A DNA stretch of 10,135 nucleotides from Spirochaetia bacterium (GTDB lineage Bacteria; Spirochaetota; Spirochaetia; Treponematales; Treponemataceae). The stretch covers positions 1 to 10,135 of the forward strand of contig CAAGGF010000010.1 of assembly GCA_900769325.1 (NCBI GenBank), given 5' to 3'. This document shows positions 1 to 6,485 of the stretch, piece after piece (within the stretch, counting starts at the first letter, position 1; each line of letters starts with the position of its first letter). The position numbers and the translations under genes were made by a program. The notes under the pieces are model-generated. The model was not told the DNA's origin and ran no database searches. It worked only from the letters and a program-made list of their open reading frames with translations.

Positions 1-156
1 AACAAAGCGCAAAGCGGTTTGTTTAGGTTCATCCTAAAAAACGGCACACGAGGTCGATTCATCGACCGAGTTTAAAATAGAAAGAACAATTAAGTACGTT
101 TTAAAATAAAAAAGACATCCAAGTTTCCTTGAATGCCTTTTCATACAAGCTAAGCC

Positions 157-256
157 TTAGCAGTTTTACGGTACTTCGTACCGTGCCCATTAAGGAAGTT
201 ATTAACTTAGCCGCTTTCGCGACTGGAGGGTCAGCAAAGTACTTAATTGTTCTTAC
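157..256 (-). pseudogene. Displaced gap 3'-tail copy 1, interrupted by 64 bp
   Basis: On the minus strand, 256 down to 232 encodes V-R-T-I-K-Y-F-A and the first base of a Glu codon. After a 64-bp insertion (168-231) the rest of that codon, Asn, Cys and TAA follow (167-157). Joined, this is exactly the last eleven residues of the GapDH encoded at 659-1690. Compared with the live gene there are six nucleotide changes (in the V, R, I, K and A codons), and all are synonymous. The rest of gap is absent, so it is a gene-end fragment and not a decayed whole gene. Confidence 0.8.
168..231 (-). repeat. 64-bp three-hairpin insertion in gap-tail copy 1
   Basis: Comparison with unit 2 shows a clean 64-bp insertion inside the Glu codon of the tail copy. 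Read on the minus strand it folds as three successive hairpins: GTCGC-GAAA-GCGGC, AAGTT-AAT-AACTT and ACGGTAC-GAA-GTACCGT (the last is 168-184). It has no ORF. It looks like a small palindromic (REP- or MITE-like) element. No target duplication is certain. Confidence 0.65.
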
Positions 257-379
257 CTGCCTAAAATAGGAGAACCGTTAAAAACAAAGCGCAAAGCGGT
301 TTGTTTAGGTTCATCCTAAAAACCAGCACACGAGGTCGATTTATCGACCGAGTTTAAAATAGAAAGAACAATTAAGTAC
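239..379. repeat. 141-bp inverted-repeat element A
   Basis: The arms GTACTTAATTGTTCTT (239-254) and AAGAACAATTAAGTAC (364-379) are perfect 16-bp inverted repeats. The left arm is at the same time gap-tail coding sequence (R-T-I-K-Y on the minus strand). Between the arms lie the AAACAAA/TTTGTTT hairpin element and the GGTCGAT hairpin. Size and arms resemble a MITE, but one arm being gene coding sequence is unusual. Confidence 0.6.
263..319. repeat. Palindromic hairpin element, copy at unit 1/2 junction
   Basis: Nested inverted repeats: an outer GAACC (272-276) with GGTTC (308-312), an inner AAACAAA (282-288) with TTTGTTT (300-306), and a tip CGC-AAA-GCG. A partial third copy starts the window (1-36). 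The sequence between the arms is conserved among all copies. Confidence 0.65.
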
Positions 380-501
380 ATTTAAAAATAAAAAAGGCAT
401 CCAAGTTTCCTTGAATGCCTTTTCACATCAAACTAAGCCTTAGCAGTTTTCAGCAAAGTATTTAATTGTTCTAACCTGCCTAAAATAGGAGAACCGTTAA
501 A
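283..501. repeat. Tandem repeat unit 2 downstream of gap
   Basis: The unit is 219 bp and is collinear with units 1 and 3, with scattered substitutions. It contains the hairpin GGTCGAT/ATCGACC (334-340 with 343-349), a terminator-like hairpin (395-420), and an uninterrupted gap-tail copy (440-475). The junction to unit 3 carries a complete hairpin element. In the terminator stem this copy has a G-C pair where units 1 and 3 have G-U, so pairing is kept in all three. Confidence 0.9.
440..475 (-). pseudogene. Displaced gap 3'-tail copy 2 (VRTIKYFAENC-stop)
   Basis: On the minus strand this reads GTT AGA ACA ATT AAA TAC, then TTT GCT GAA AAC TGC TAA, which translates as VRTIKYFAENC-stop and is identical to the GapDH C-terminus. 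There are four nucleotide differences from the live gene (CGT to AGA, ATC to ATT, GCA to GCT), all synonymous. Homology ends abruptly upstream of the Val codon: the Met codon of the live gene is missing and unrelated palindromic sequence begins. It is followed by a terminator hairpin, as the live gene is. Confidence 0.85.
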
Positions 502-599
502 AACAAAGCGCAAAGCGGTTTGTTTAGGTTCCTCCTAAAAACCGGCACACGAGGTCGATTTATCGAGCGAGTTTAAAAATAGAAAGAACAATTAAGTAT
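458..599. repeat. 142-bp inverted-repeat element B
   Basis: This is the same architecture as element A, with arms at 458-472 and 585-599 matching at 13 of 15 positions as inverted repeats. The left arm is again part of a gap-tail copy (440-475). The near-identical length and content indicate that A and B are copies of one element together with its flanking gene tail. Confidence 0.55.
482..538. repeat. Palindromic hairpin element, copy at unit 2/3 junction
   Basis: This is the same element as at 263-319: AAACAAA (501-507) pairs with TTTGTTT (519-525). Here the outer arms extend well, taggagaacc upstream matching aggttcctccta (526-537) as an imperfect inverted repeat. No protein is encoded. 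Confidence 0.65.
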
Positions 600-658
600 G
601 TTTTAAAATAAAAAAGACATCCAAGTTTCCTTGAATGCCTTTTCATACAAGCTAAGCC
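502..658. repeat. Tandem repeat unit 3, running into the live gap gene
   Basis: This unit is collinear with units 1 and 2 but continues without a break into the functional gap gene on its right. The gap stop codon at 659-661 sits at the unit position where the other units have their tail-copy stop codons (157-159, 440-442). The GGTCGAT hairpin is slightly decayed here (the right arm is ATCGAGC at 562-568). The unit therefore supplies the real 3' untranslated region and terminator of gap. Confidence 0.85.
604..640 (-). terminator. Rho-independent terminator of gap
   Basis: On the minus strand an 11-bp stem (AGGCATTCAAG with CTTGGATGTCT, including two G-U pairs) closed by a GAAA tetraloop is followed by a T-rich tract. 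It lies about 20 nt after the gap stop codon. Equivalent hairpins follow both displaced tail copies (113-138 and 395-420). Confidence 0.85.
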
Positions 659-1690
659 TTAGCAGTTTTCTGCAAAGTATTTGATTGTACGAACCATCTG
701 TGATGTGTAAGAGTTTTCGTTATCGTACCAAGAAACAACCTGTACCTGGTATGTATCGTCGTCGATTTTTGAAACCATTGTCTGTGTAGCATCGAACAAA
801 GAACCGAATTTCATACCGATAACGTCAGAAGAAACGATTTCGTCTTCGTTGTAACCAAAGCTTTCTGTAGCGGCAGCTTTCATTGCAGCGTTGATTCCTT
901 CTTTTGTTACATCTTTGCCTTTTACAACAGCAGTAAGAATTGTTGTAGATCCTGTAGGTGTTGGAACACGCTGAGCAGAACCGATAAGTTTTCCGTTTAA
1001 TTCAGGAATTACAAGACCGATAGCCTTAGCAGCACCTGTTGAGTTTGGAACGATGTTCTGAGCACCTGCGCGTGAGCGGCGGAGGTCACCTTTTCTCTGT
1101 GGACCGTCAAGAATCATCTGGTCTCCTGTGTAAGCATGGATTGTAGACATGATACCAGAAGCGATTGGAGCATAATCATTCAAAGCTTTAGCCATTGGAG
1201 CCAAACAGTTTGTTGTACAAGAAGCAGCAGAAATGATGTTGTCGTTCTTTGTAAGAGTTTTGTGGTTTACATTGTAAACGATTGTTGGAAGATCATTTCC
1301 AGCAGGAGCTGAAATTACAACTTTTTTAGCACCAGCTGTAATGTGAGCTGCAGCCTTATCTTTTGCACAGTAGAAACCTGTACATTCAAGAACTACATCA
1401 ACTTTGTTAGCTGCCCATGGACAGTTAGCTGCGTCTTTTTCAGCAGAAATTTTGATTTCTTTTCCATCAACGATGATAGAATCTTCTGTAGCTTCTACAG
1501 TGTGTTTTCCTTCACCGATGCGACCCATGAATCCACCCTGTGCTGTGTCATACTTTAAAAGGTGAGCAAGCATTTTTGGGCTTGTCAAATCGTTGATAGC
1601 AACAACTTCATAACCATCAGCTTCGAACATCTGACGGAAAGCCAAACGACCAATACGGCCAAAACCATTAATAGCAACTCTAACTGCCAT
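659..1690 (-). CDS. gap: Glyceraldehyde-3-phosphate dehydrogenase, type I
   Basis: The product is the glycolytic NAD-dependent enzyme that oxidises and phosphorylates glyceraldehyde-3-phosphate to 1,3-bisphosphoglycerate in the cytoplasm. The 343 residues match the usual family length. Visible features are the N-terminal Rossmann motif INGFGRIGR (7-15), Asn33-Asp34 at the NAD ribose position, the catalytic signature SCTTNCLAP with Cys158 as nucleophile, His185 as its base partner, and the C-terminal helix ending VRTIKYFAENC. The ATG is preceded by AGGAG (1698-1702) at 7-nt spacing, which supports the start. It lies downstream of valS and the HD gene on the same strand, but its own leader and ribosome site suggest it can be transcribed separately. 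The odd point is that its last eleven codons are repeated twice downstream in tandem units. Confidence 0.98.
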   Translation of the reverse strand: MAVRVAINGFGRIGRLAFRQMFEADGYEVVAINDLTSPKMLAHLLKYDTAQGGFMGRIGEGKHTVEATEDSIIVDGKEIKISAEKDAANCPWAANKVDVVLECTGFYCAKDKAAAHITAGAKKVVISAPAGNDLPTIVYNVNHKTLTKNDNIISAASCTTNCLAPMAKALNDYAPIASGIMSTIHAYTGDQMILDGPQRKGDLRRSRAGAQNIVPNSTGAAKAIGLVIPELNGKLIGSAQRVPTPTGSTTILTAVVKGKDVTKEGINAAMKAAATESFGYNEDEIVSSDVIGMKFGSLFDATQTMVSKIDDDTYQVQVVSWYDNENSYTSQMVRTIKYFAENC

Positions 1691-1744
1691 GGAATAACTC
1701 CTAAATTAAAAATTTTATTTACTATAAAGATAATAAATTTACAA

Positions 1745-1762
1745 AAATTAGTCTACTAATTT
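1745..1762. promoter_or_regulatory. Palindrome between the HD gene and gap
   Basis: AAATTAGT and ACTAATTT form perfect 8-bp arms with a 2-nt centre, 30 nt after the HD-gene stop and 55 nt before the gap start. It may be an operator or start-site element for gap. On the minus strand it is followed by TTTTT, so it could also be a weak AT-rich terminator for the HD gene. I could not assign a convincing -35/-10 pair for gap. Confidence 0.4.
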
Positions 1763-1792
1763 AAAAAATTTGAAAAAAATCTAATTTCACGA

Positions 1793-2413
1793 TTATGAGC
1801 TTACCTTTGTTCGGCTGTCAAAATATCCGCCGTCTTCAAGATAACGCCTTCTTGTTATGATAAGATTTATTAATTCCTGATACATGTTATAATCGATTTC
1901 AAGTGCCATAGGAAGGATGTAATATTCTGTTTCATCGCAATAGCGTTCAATAAACTTTGGGTCAGTTACAAATCCCAGTGAAATCATATTACTGATTCTG
2001 TCTGCACATTTTAAAATTTTTGCTTTCTGACTTCCTGAATCTATTATACGCTGAAGAAACGCTTCTTTTGATTCGCCTTGTTTCCTTGAAACTTCGAGGA
2101 CAAGATTTAAAACTTCTTCACCGTCGTCATTTACAAGAATTCTGTTTTTATCAAAATCAGGGATATCTTCAACGCAGTCATGACAGACAGAGGCTTTTAA
2201 CAAAACCGGGTCAATATAACCGTAGTCTATTAAAATTGCCATCGTGTCCATCTGATGACGAAACATATTTCCACCGGCATGCCGGGCTTTTCCAATAAGT
2301 TCAGTTGCAAGCTGCATATAAGGAGCAAGAAAAATGTTTTTAAGCTGAAGCATCTGAGCTTCGTCCATCTTGTCTGGTTTTTCAGACTTCATTTCATACT
2401 TAGGTTTTGCCAT
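1793..2413 (-). CDS. SpoT-like small HD-domain phosphohydrolase
   Basis: The protein has 206 residues from the chosen ATG. It carries the signatures of the HD hydrolase domain of RelA/SpoT proteins: His53 in FRHQMDT, the metal-binding His78-Asp79 followed by Glu82-Asp83 (CHDCVED), and KCADRISNM (135-143), which corresponds to the KLADRLHNM motif of SpoT. There is no synthetase, TGS or ACT domain, and the protein ends soon after the HD fold. By family knowledge it may hydrolyse (p)ppGpp or a related nucleotide as a small alarmone hydrolase. That substrate is inference. An in-frame TTG at 2425 would add four residues, but GGAGG overlaps that codon and lies 5 nt before the ATG at 2413, so the ATG is preferred. 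It follows valS by 64 nt on the same strand, so co-transcription is likely. Confidence 0.85.
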   Translation of the reverse strand: MAKPKYEMKSEKPDKMDEAQMLQLKNIFLAPYMQLATELIGKARHAGGNMFRHQMDTMAILIDYGYIDPVLLKASVCHDCVEDIPDFDKNRILVNDDGEEVLNLVLEVSRKQGESKEAFLQRIIDSGSQKAKILKCADRISNMISLGFVTDPKFIERYCDETEYYILPMALEIDYNMYQELINLIITRRRYLEDGGYFDSRTKVSS

Positions 2414-2477
2414 ATACGCCTCCAATTGAAAATATTGCTTATAAAATAAAAAAACTAAAATCTATAAAGACAAATTT

Positions 2478-5246
2478 TTAGAGACATTCTATATACGACT
2501 TGAGTTTTTCAATTTTGCGCTTGCTTTCTTCCATTTTTGCAATTTCAGCATCTACGACTTCTTTTGGAGCGTGTTTTGCAAAATTGCCGGAAAGTTTTGC
2601 TTCACTTTTTTTAACCCACCCGCTTTCAGTTTCTATTTCTTTTTTAAATCGCGAAAGAAGCTGCTCTTTATTGATTGAGCCGTCGATAAGGATAAATGCC
2701 TCAAAACCAGAACCAACCGTTCCGACTGAACTTGAAGGCTTTTCTTCTACAAAATCAACATTTGCACAGCCGGCAAGCAGTTTTATCATATCAACTTTTT
2801 CAAGACAAACCTGAGATTGAGAAGTTTTTGCAAGAAGAACTGCAATATTTATTTTACTTGCAGGGTCAAGTCCGCATTCAGCTCTCAAAGCACGAACCTT
2901 TGTTATAAGGTCTTTTAAAAGTGCAAACCGTTCCTGAACATTTTGATCATCTCTTTCAGTAACAACAGCCGGGAACGGTGCATTTATAAGCATAGAAGAA
3001 TAATCTGAATTAGAAATTATTTTACATTCGCCTGATTTTTTTCTGTTTTCTACAATTAACGAAAGCGGAAGTTTTGAATAAATTTCTTCTGTAACAAACG
3101 GAATGAAAGGATGCAAAAGCCTCAAAGATTCTTCAAGGACATTTAAAAGAACTGAAACAGCCCTGTCTTTTTCGCTCTCGTCTCCGTGCCAGAAACTTAA
3201 TTTTGTAGCTTCTACATACCAGTCACAGAATTCATTCCAGAAATATTCCATGATGGCACTTGCAGCATCGTTGTATCTGTAACTTTCAAGGGCTTCACGG
3301 TTAATTTTTACGGCATTATTGAGGCGTGCGTAAATCCATTTGTCAAGTTCAGTTAAATCTGAATCAGAAACAGGAATTAAAGTGCGGCCTTCAAGATTTC
3401 CAAGAATATAGCGGCTTGCATTCCAGACTTTATTGCAGAACCGGCTTCCAAGTTTAAATGAATCTTTGTCGATTAAAATATCCTGACCTTGTGCACACAT
3501 GAACGAAAGCGTAAATTTTAAAGCGTCAGAACCGTAAATGTCGATTATTTCAAGCGGGTCGATTCCGTTACCGAGCGTTTTAGACATTTTCCGTCCCTGT
3601 TTATCGCGTACAAGACCGTGAATATAAATATCGTGGAACGGAACTTTTCCAGTAAATTCCAGAGACGCCATAATCATTCTGCTTACCCAGAAGAAAATAA
3701 TGTCGTAAGCAGTTACCAATGTTGAAGTCGGGAAGAATTTTTCAAAATCACTAGTTTTTTCAGGCCATCCTAAAGTGCTGAACGGCCAAAGCCATGATGA
3801 AAACCAAGTATCAAGAACATCAGGATCCTGGCGAAGTTTATCTTTTGACGCTGAACATTCAGGACATTTTGAAGGTTCTTCGCGGCTTACAATCATTTTT
3901 CCGCAGGAATCGCAGTACCATACAGGAATTCTGTGTCCCCACCAAAGCTGACGGCTTATACACCAGTCGCGAATCGTCGTAAGCCAGTGCTCGTAAGTAT
4001 TTTCCCATTTGCGTGGGAAGAACTGAATTTCACCGTCTTTCCATGCCTTTAAAGCTTTTTCTGCAAGCGGCTTCATTTTTACAAACCACTGGTAAGAAAG
4101 ATAAGGTTCAACAACAGTATTACATCTATAGCAGTGCCCTACACTGTGAGTAATTTTTTCTTCTTCTTTAAAAAGCCCCAGTTCTTTTAAATCTTCTATT
4201 ATAAGAGTTCTTGCCTTCTGACATGTAAGGCCCCGGTATTTTTCAGGACAGTTTTCGTTTAAAGTTCCGTCTGCATTTAAAATATTTATGACTTCAAGAT
4301 TATTTCTTTGACCTACCTGCCAGTCGTTCGGGTCGTGTGCAGGAGTAATTTTTACCATTCCGGTTCCAAATTCTTTATCAACATAACTGTCAGCGATAAT
4401 CGGAATAGTTCTGTCTGTAAGCGGAAGTTTTAATTTTTTTCCGACAATAGATTTATATCTTTCATCTGAAGGATTTACAGCAACAGCAGTATCACCTAAA
4501 AGAGTTTCAGGACGCGTTGTTGCAATTTCTATTCTTGTTGAACCGCAAGGAGCAGGACCATCTGCAAATTCGTAGTAAATGTGATACATTGCCCCTTGAG
4601 TGTCTGTATGTTCAACTTCATCATCTGCCAAAGCAGTTCCACAACGCGGACACCAGTTTACAAGATACTGACCTTTATAAATAAGACCCCGTTCATAAAG
4701 CGTAACAAAAACATCCCGGACAGCCTTAGAAAGCCCTTCGTCCATTGTAAAGCGCTCCCTGTCCCAGTCAGTCGAATTTCCAAGTTTTTTCTGCTGCTTT
4801 ACGATAATATCGTGATGGGCATTTTTAACCTGCCATGTGCGTTCAAGAAATTTTTCGCGCCCCAAATCATTTCGCGTCTTTCCTTCTTTTTTAAGCTGCC
4901 TTTCAACGACATTCTGAGTTGCAATTCCGGCGTGGTCAGTTCCAGTTACCCATAAAGTATTGTCGCCCCTCATTCTGTGATAGCGGACTTCAATATCCTG
5001 AAGAACATTGTTAAGCCCGTGCCCCATGTGAAGAACACCTGTAACATTTGGAGGAGGAATTACAACAGAATAATAGCCAGAAGTTTTTGCACATTCACTG
5101 CATGTACAGTTTTTTATATATTTTTCATGACAAGGAGATTTTTCATCGCTTGAAGGTTTAAAACAACCCGAAGATTCCCACTGATTGTAAATTCTGTCTT
5201 CAAATTCTTTTGGATTATATGCTTTTTCTAATTCAATTGCTTTCAT
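2478..5246 (-). CDS. valS: Valyl-tRNA synthetase
   Basis: This is a class I aminoacyl-tRNA synthetase that charges tRNA-Val and hydrolyses mischarged Thr-tRNA-Val. The 922-residue length is normal for the family. In order, it shows the PPPNVTGVLHMGH active-site region with the HIGH-type motif HMGH (73-76), an editing CP1 domain with TTRPETLLGDTAVAV (243-257), the cysteine pairs CPRC (199-202), CDSC (445-448) and CPEC (461-464) that may bind zinc, the KMSKS-type loop KMSKT (553-557), an anticodon-binding domain, and a C-terminal coiled-coil tRNA-binding arm rich in Lys and Glu. A small Cys-rich insert (C39, C48, C50, C53) lies before the HIGH region. There is no Shine-Dalgarno sequence before the ATG. 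A strong promoter lies immediately upstream, so translation is probably leaderless. Confidence 0.98.
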   Translation of the reverse strand: MKAIELEKAYNPKEFEDRIYNQWESSGCFKPSSDEKSPCHEKYIKNCTCSECAKTSGYYSVVIPPPNVTGVLHMGHGLNNVLQDIEVRYHRMRGDNTLWVTGTDHAGIATQNVVERQLKKEGKTRNDLGREKFLERTWQVKNAHHDIIVKQQKKLGNSTDWDRERFTMDEGLSKAVRDVFVTLYERGLIYKGQYLVNWCPRCGTALADDEVEHTDTQGAMYHIYYEFADGPAPCGSTRIEIATTRPETLLGDTAVAVNPSDERYKSIVGKKLKLPLTDRTIPIIADSYVDKEFGTGMVKITPAHDPNDWQVGQRNNLEVINILNADGTLNENCPEKYRGLTCQKARTLIIEDLKELGLFKEEEKITHSVGHCYRCNTVVEPYLSYQWFVKMKPLAEKALKAWKDGEIQFFPRKWENTYEHWLTTIRDWCISRQLWWGHRIPVWYCDSCGKMIVSREEPSKCPECSASKDKLRQDPDVLDTWFSSWLWPFSTLGWPEKTSDFEKFFPTSTLVTAYDIIFFWVSRMIMASLEFTGKVPFHDIYIHGLVRDKQGRKMSKTLGNGIDPLEIIDIYGSDALKFTLSFMCAQGQDILIDKDSFKLGSRFCNKVWNASRYILGNLEGRTLIPVSDSDLTELDKWIYARLNNAVKINREALESYRYNDAASAIMEYFWNEFCDWYVEATKLSFWHGDESEKDRAVSVLLNVLEESLRLLHPFIPFVTEEIYSKLPLSLIVENRKKSGECKIISNSDYSSMLINAPFPAVVTERDDQNVQERFALLKDLITKVRALRAECGLDPASKINIAVLLAKTSQSQVCLEKVDMIKLLAGCANVDFVEEKPSSSVGTVGSGFEAFILIDGSINKEQLLSRFKKEIETESGWVKKSEAKLSGNFAKHAPKEVVDAEIAKMEESKRKIEKLKSYIECL

Positions 5247-5254
5247 AAAAATGG

Positions 5255-5283
5255 ATTATATTATTTTTGCATTTTCTTTTCAA
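5255..5283 (-). promoter_or_regulatory. Sigma70 promoter of valS, placed for a leaderless mRNA
   Basis: On the minus strand TTGAAA (5278-5283), a 17-nt spacer and TATAAT (5255-5260) give a near-consensus promoter. Only 8 nt separate the -10 box from the valS ATG (5244-5246), so transcription should start at or within a base or two of the start codon. No ribosome binding site is present, which agrees with this. Confidence 0.8.
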
Positions 5284-5501
5284 CACAGTAAAAAAAATTT
5301 TGTAACCTTCAAAAACCGAAATGATTTTAAAGGGCGCATTTTTGCAATGCAAAAACCAGGCTTTCCGGCCTTCCGCTATCCGCTTCATTCTTTGCAAAAG
5401 AAATCTTATCAAAAATTTTTGCTAAGATTTTTTTGCCAAGAACTGCTTCGCAGGCCCTACAATCCTTTGCGCATTTACAACCACAAATTTTTCTATAAAT
5501 A
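5284..5501. other. Divergent intergenic spacer between valS and the phosphatase gene
   Basis: The stretch between the two promoters holds no ORF that I can support. It contains a perfect palindrome TTTTTGCA-A-TGCAAAAA (5339-5355) and a GC-rich patch with the short hairpin AGGC/GCCT around 5357-5395. It also has an AAATCTTA/TAAGATTT stem (5401-5408 with 5423-5430) followed on the plus strand by a T run to 5434, which resembles a terminator. A terminator in the middle of a divergent spacer would fit a small RNA or a gene remnant, but neither is proven. Confidence 0.4.
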
Positions 5502-5530
5502 TTGAAAAAAAAGCACTTCAATTTTATACT
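5502..5530 (+). promoter_or_regulatory. Sigma70 promoter of the histidine phosphatase gene, leaderless spacing
   Basis: TTGAAA (5502-5507), a 17-nt spacer and TATACT (5525-5530) are followed after 9 nt by the ATG at 5540. The predicted transcription start is therefore at or a few bases before the start codon, and no Shine-Dalgarno sequence is present. The arrangement mirrors the valS promoter on the other side of the spacer. Confidence 0.75.
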
Positions 5531-5539
5531 CTTTTCATC

Positions 5540-6133
5540 ATGGAACTTTATATAATCCGCCACGGAAAAACAATCTGGAACGCAGAAAGAAAACTTCAGG
5601 GAAGAACCGACATAGAATTAAATCAGGAAGGAACCGATAAAGCAATAAAACTTGGAGAAAAATTAAAAGACATTCATTTTGATTTAATTTATTCCTCTCC
5701 ATTAAAAAGGGCATTTACAACCGCAAACCTCATAAAAGGTGAAAGAAACATAAAAATAATAACAGACGAACGCCTTACAGAACTGTGCTTTGGCGAACAG
5801 GAAGGAAAAGATTTCAACGAATGGCAGAAAAAAGAAAATCCTTTCAACGCATTTTTCACATCTCCAGAAAATTACATTCCTCCAAAAAACGGCGAAAGCC
5901 TTCCGCATATAATAGAACGCACAAAAGATTTTCTCAAAACCAAAATAGAACCTGAATACAAAAAATACAGCCGTATAATGATAGTCGCCCACGGAGCATT
6001 AAATGCCGCCTTAATGTGCAACATCGAACAAAGATCTCTTTCAAACTTCTGGGGCGACGGCCTTCAACAAAACCTCGAAGAAACAATATTCACCTTTGAC
6101 GGCACCCTCTGGAAAAAACTTTCAAAAAAGTAA
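5540..6133 (+). CDS. Histidine phosphatase family protein (phosphoglycerate mutase-like)
   Basis: This is a cytoplasmic branch-1 histidine phosphatase of 197 residues, a typical length. The catalytic motif is IIRHGKT with Arg7 and His8, the phosphorylated histidine. Arg57 in SSPLKRAFTTA is the conserved phosphate-pocket arginine. Glu81 in LTELCFGEQEG is the expected acid/base. His151 in VAHGALNAAL is the second catalytic histidine. Members of this family act as cofactor-dependent phosphoglycerate mutases or as broad phosphatases (GpmB, CobC and PhoE types). The short length and the CFGEQEG motif suit a phosphatase better than a true glycolytic mutase, so I give no gene symbol. It is transcribed divergently from valS, has no ribosome binding site, and starts directly after its promoter. 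No clear terminator follows. The tRNA-Pro repeat array begins 10 nt after its stop codon. Confidence 0.93.
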   Translation: MELYIIRHGKTIWNAERKLQGRTDIELNQEGTDKAIKLGEKLKDIHFDLIYSSPLKRAFTTANLIKGERNIKIITDERLTELCFGEQEGKDFNEWQKKENPFNAFFTSPENYIPPKNGESLPHIIERTKDFLKTKIEPEYKKYSRIMIVAHGALNAALMCNIEQRSLSNFWGDGLQQNLEETIFTFDGTLWKKLSKK

Positions 6134-6143
6134 AAAAAAAAAT

Positions 6144-6323
6144 CGGGCAAACAGGATTTGTGTTCCGTTCAACGGCGTCCTGCCGTTTCTCTTCACACCG
6201 CCTCCATTCGCTTCCGGCGACCTCCTGTCGCCTCTTCCTCCTAGTCGTCGGCGCTCATTCCGTTTCAAATCCTGAAAATGTTTTAAAATTTATATGATTT
6301 TAGAAAAGAAGTGAAAAATTTTT
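6144..6323. repeat. tRNA-Pro tail repeat unit A
   Basis: This 180-bp unit begins with cgggcaaacaggatttg, identical to the 3' end (acceptor strand and T arm) of the tRNA-Pro at 6485-6557. A GC-rich segment follows, with hairpins AACGGC/GCCGTT (6171-6176 with 6182-6187) and GGCGAC/GTCGCC (6216-6221 with 6227-6232). Then comes an inverted T-arm piece caaatcctg (6266-6274) and an AT-rich tail. CAGGATTTG (6152-6160) and CAAATCCTG form 9-bp inverted ends of a 123-bp element. Confidence 0.85.
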
Positions 6324-6485
6324 CGGGCAAACAGGATTTGTGTTCCGTTCAACGGCGTCCTGCCGTTTCTCTCCACACCGCCTCCTGTCGCCTCTTCCTC
6401 CTAATCGTCGGCGCTCATTCCGTTTCAAATCCTGAAAAAAGTTTTACAAAGTTAAATGATTTTAGAAAAGAAGTGAAAATTTTTT
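6324..6485. repeat. tRNA-Pro tail repeat unit B
   Basis: This 162-bp unit is collinear with unit A, starts with the same tRNA 3' end, and leads directly into the real tRNA-Pro. Its GC-rich element (6332-6434, 103 bp) lacks 20 bp present in unit A. The deletion lies between short cctcc direct repeats and removes the left arm of the GGCGAC/GTCGCC hairpin. The first hairpin and the inverted ends are intact. Confidence 0.85.

Larger units (their letters stand above)
1..282. repeat. Tandem repeat unit 1 downstream of gap (left-truncated)
   Basis: This is the first of three units that begin with the same aacaaagcgcaaagcgg sequence (at 1, 283 and 502). Read on the minus strand, which is the direction of gap transcription, the full unit holds a gap 3'-tail copy, a terminator-like hairpin, a short inverted piece of the gap tail (82-97), a hairpin GGTCGAT/ATCGACC (52-58 with 61-67) and the AAACAAA/TTTGTTT hairpin element. 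This unit is 282 bp because its gap-tail copy carries a 64-bp insertion (168-231) that unit 2 lacks. The array may continue left of the window, so the total unit number is unknown. There is no coding region of its own here. Confidence 0.9.

Noticed and set aside
263..538. Integron attC sites or a cassette array
   Set aside because: I did not find matched RYYYAAC/GTTRRRY core sites at the expected positions, the units hold no ORFs, and no integrase is visible.
1..658. CRISPR-like array
   Set aside because: The repeats are 219-282 bp and contain gene-tail and terminator sequence. There are no short identical repeats with unique spacers and no cas genes.
5284..5540. T-box riboswitch controlling valS
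   Set aside because: The valS promoter is adjacent to the start codon, so there is no leader RNA that could fold as a T-box.
5327..5563. Minus-strand 78-residue open frame across the divergent spacer
   Set aside because: It overlaps the phosphatase start and its promoter, has no ribosome site, and its sequence resembles translated intergenic repeat rather than a known protein.
5471..5727. Near-identical gcatttacaacc sequence in the spacer and inside the phosphatase gene (5711)
   Set aside because: The match is only about 16 of 17 bp with no flanking similarity, which is plausible by chance in AT-rich DNA.
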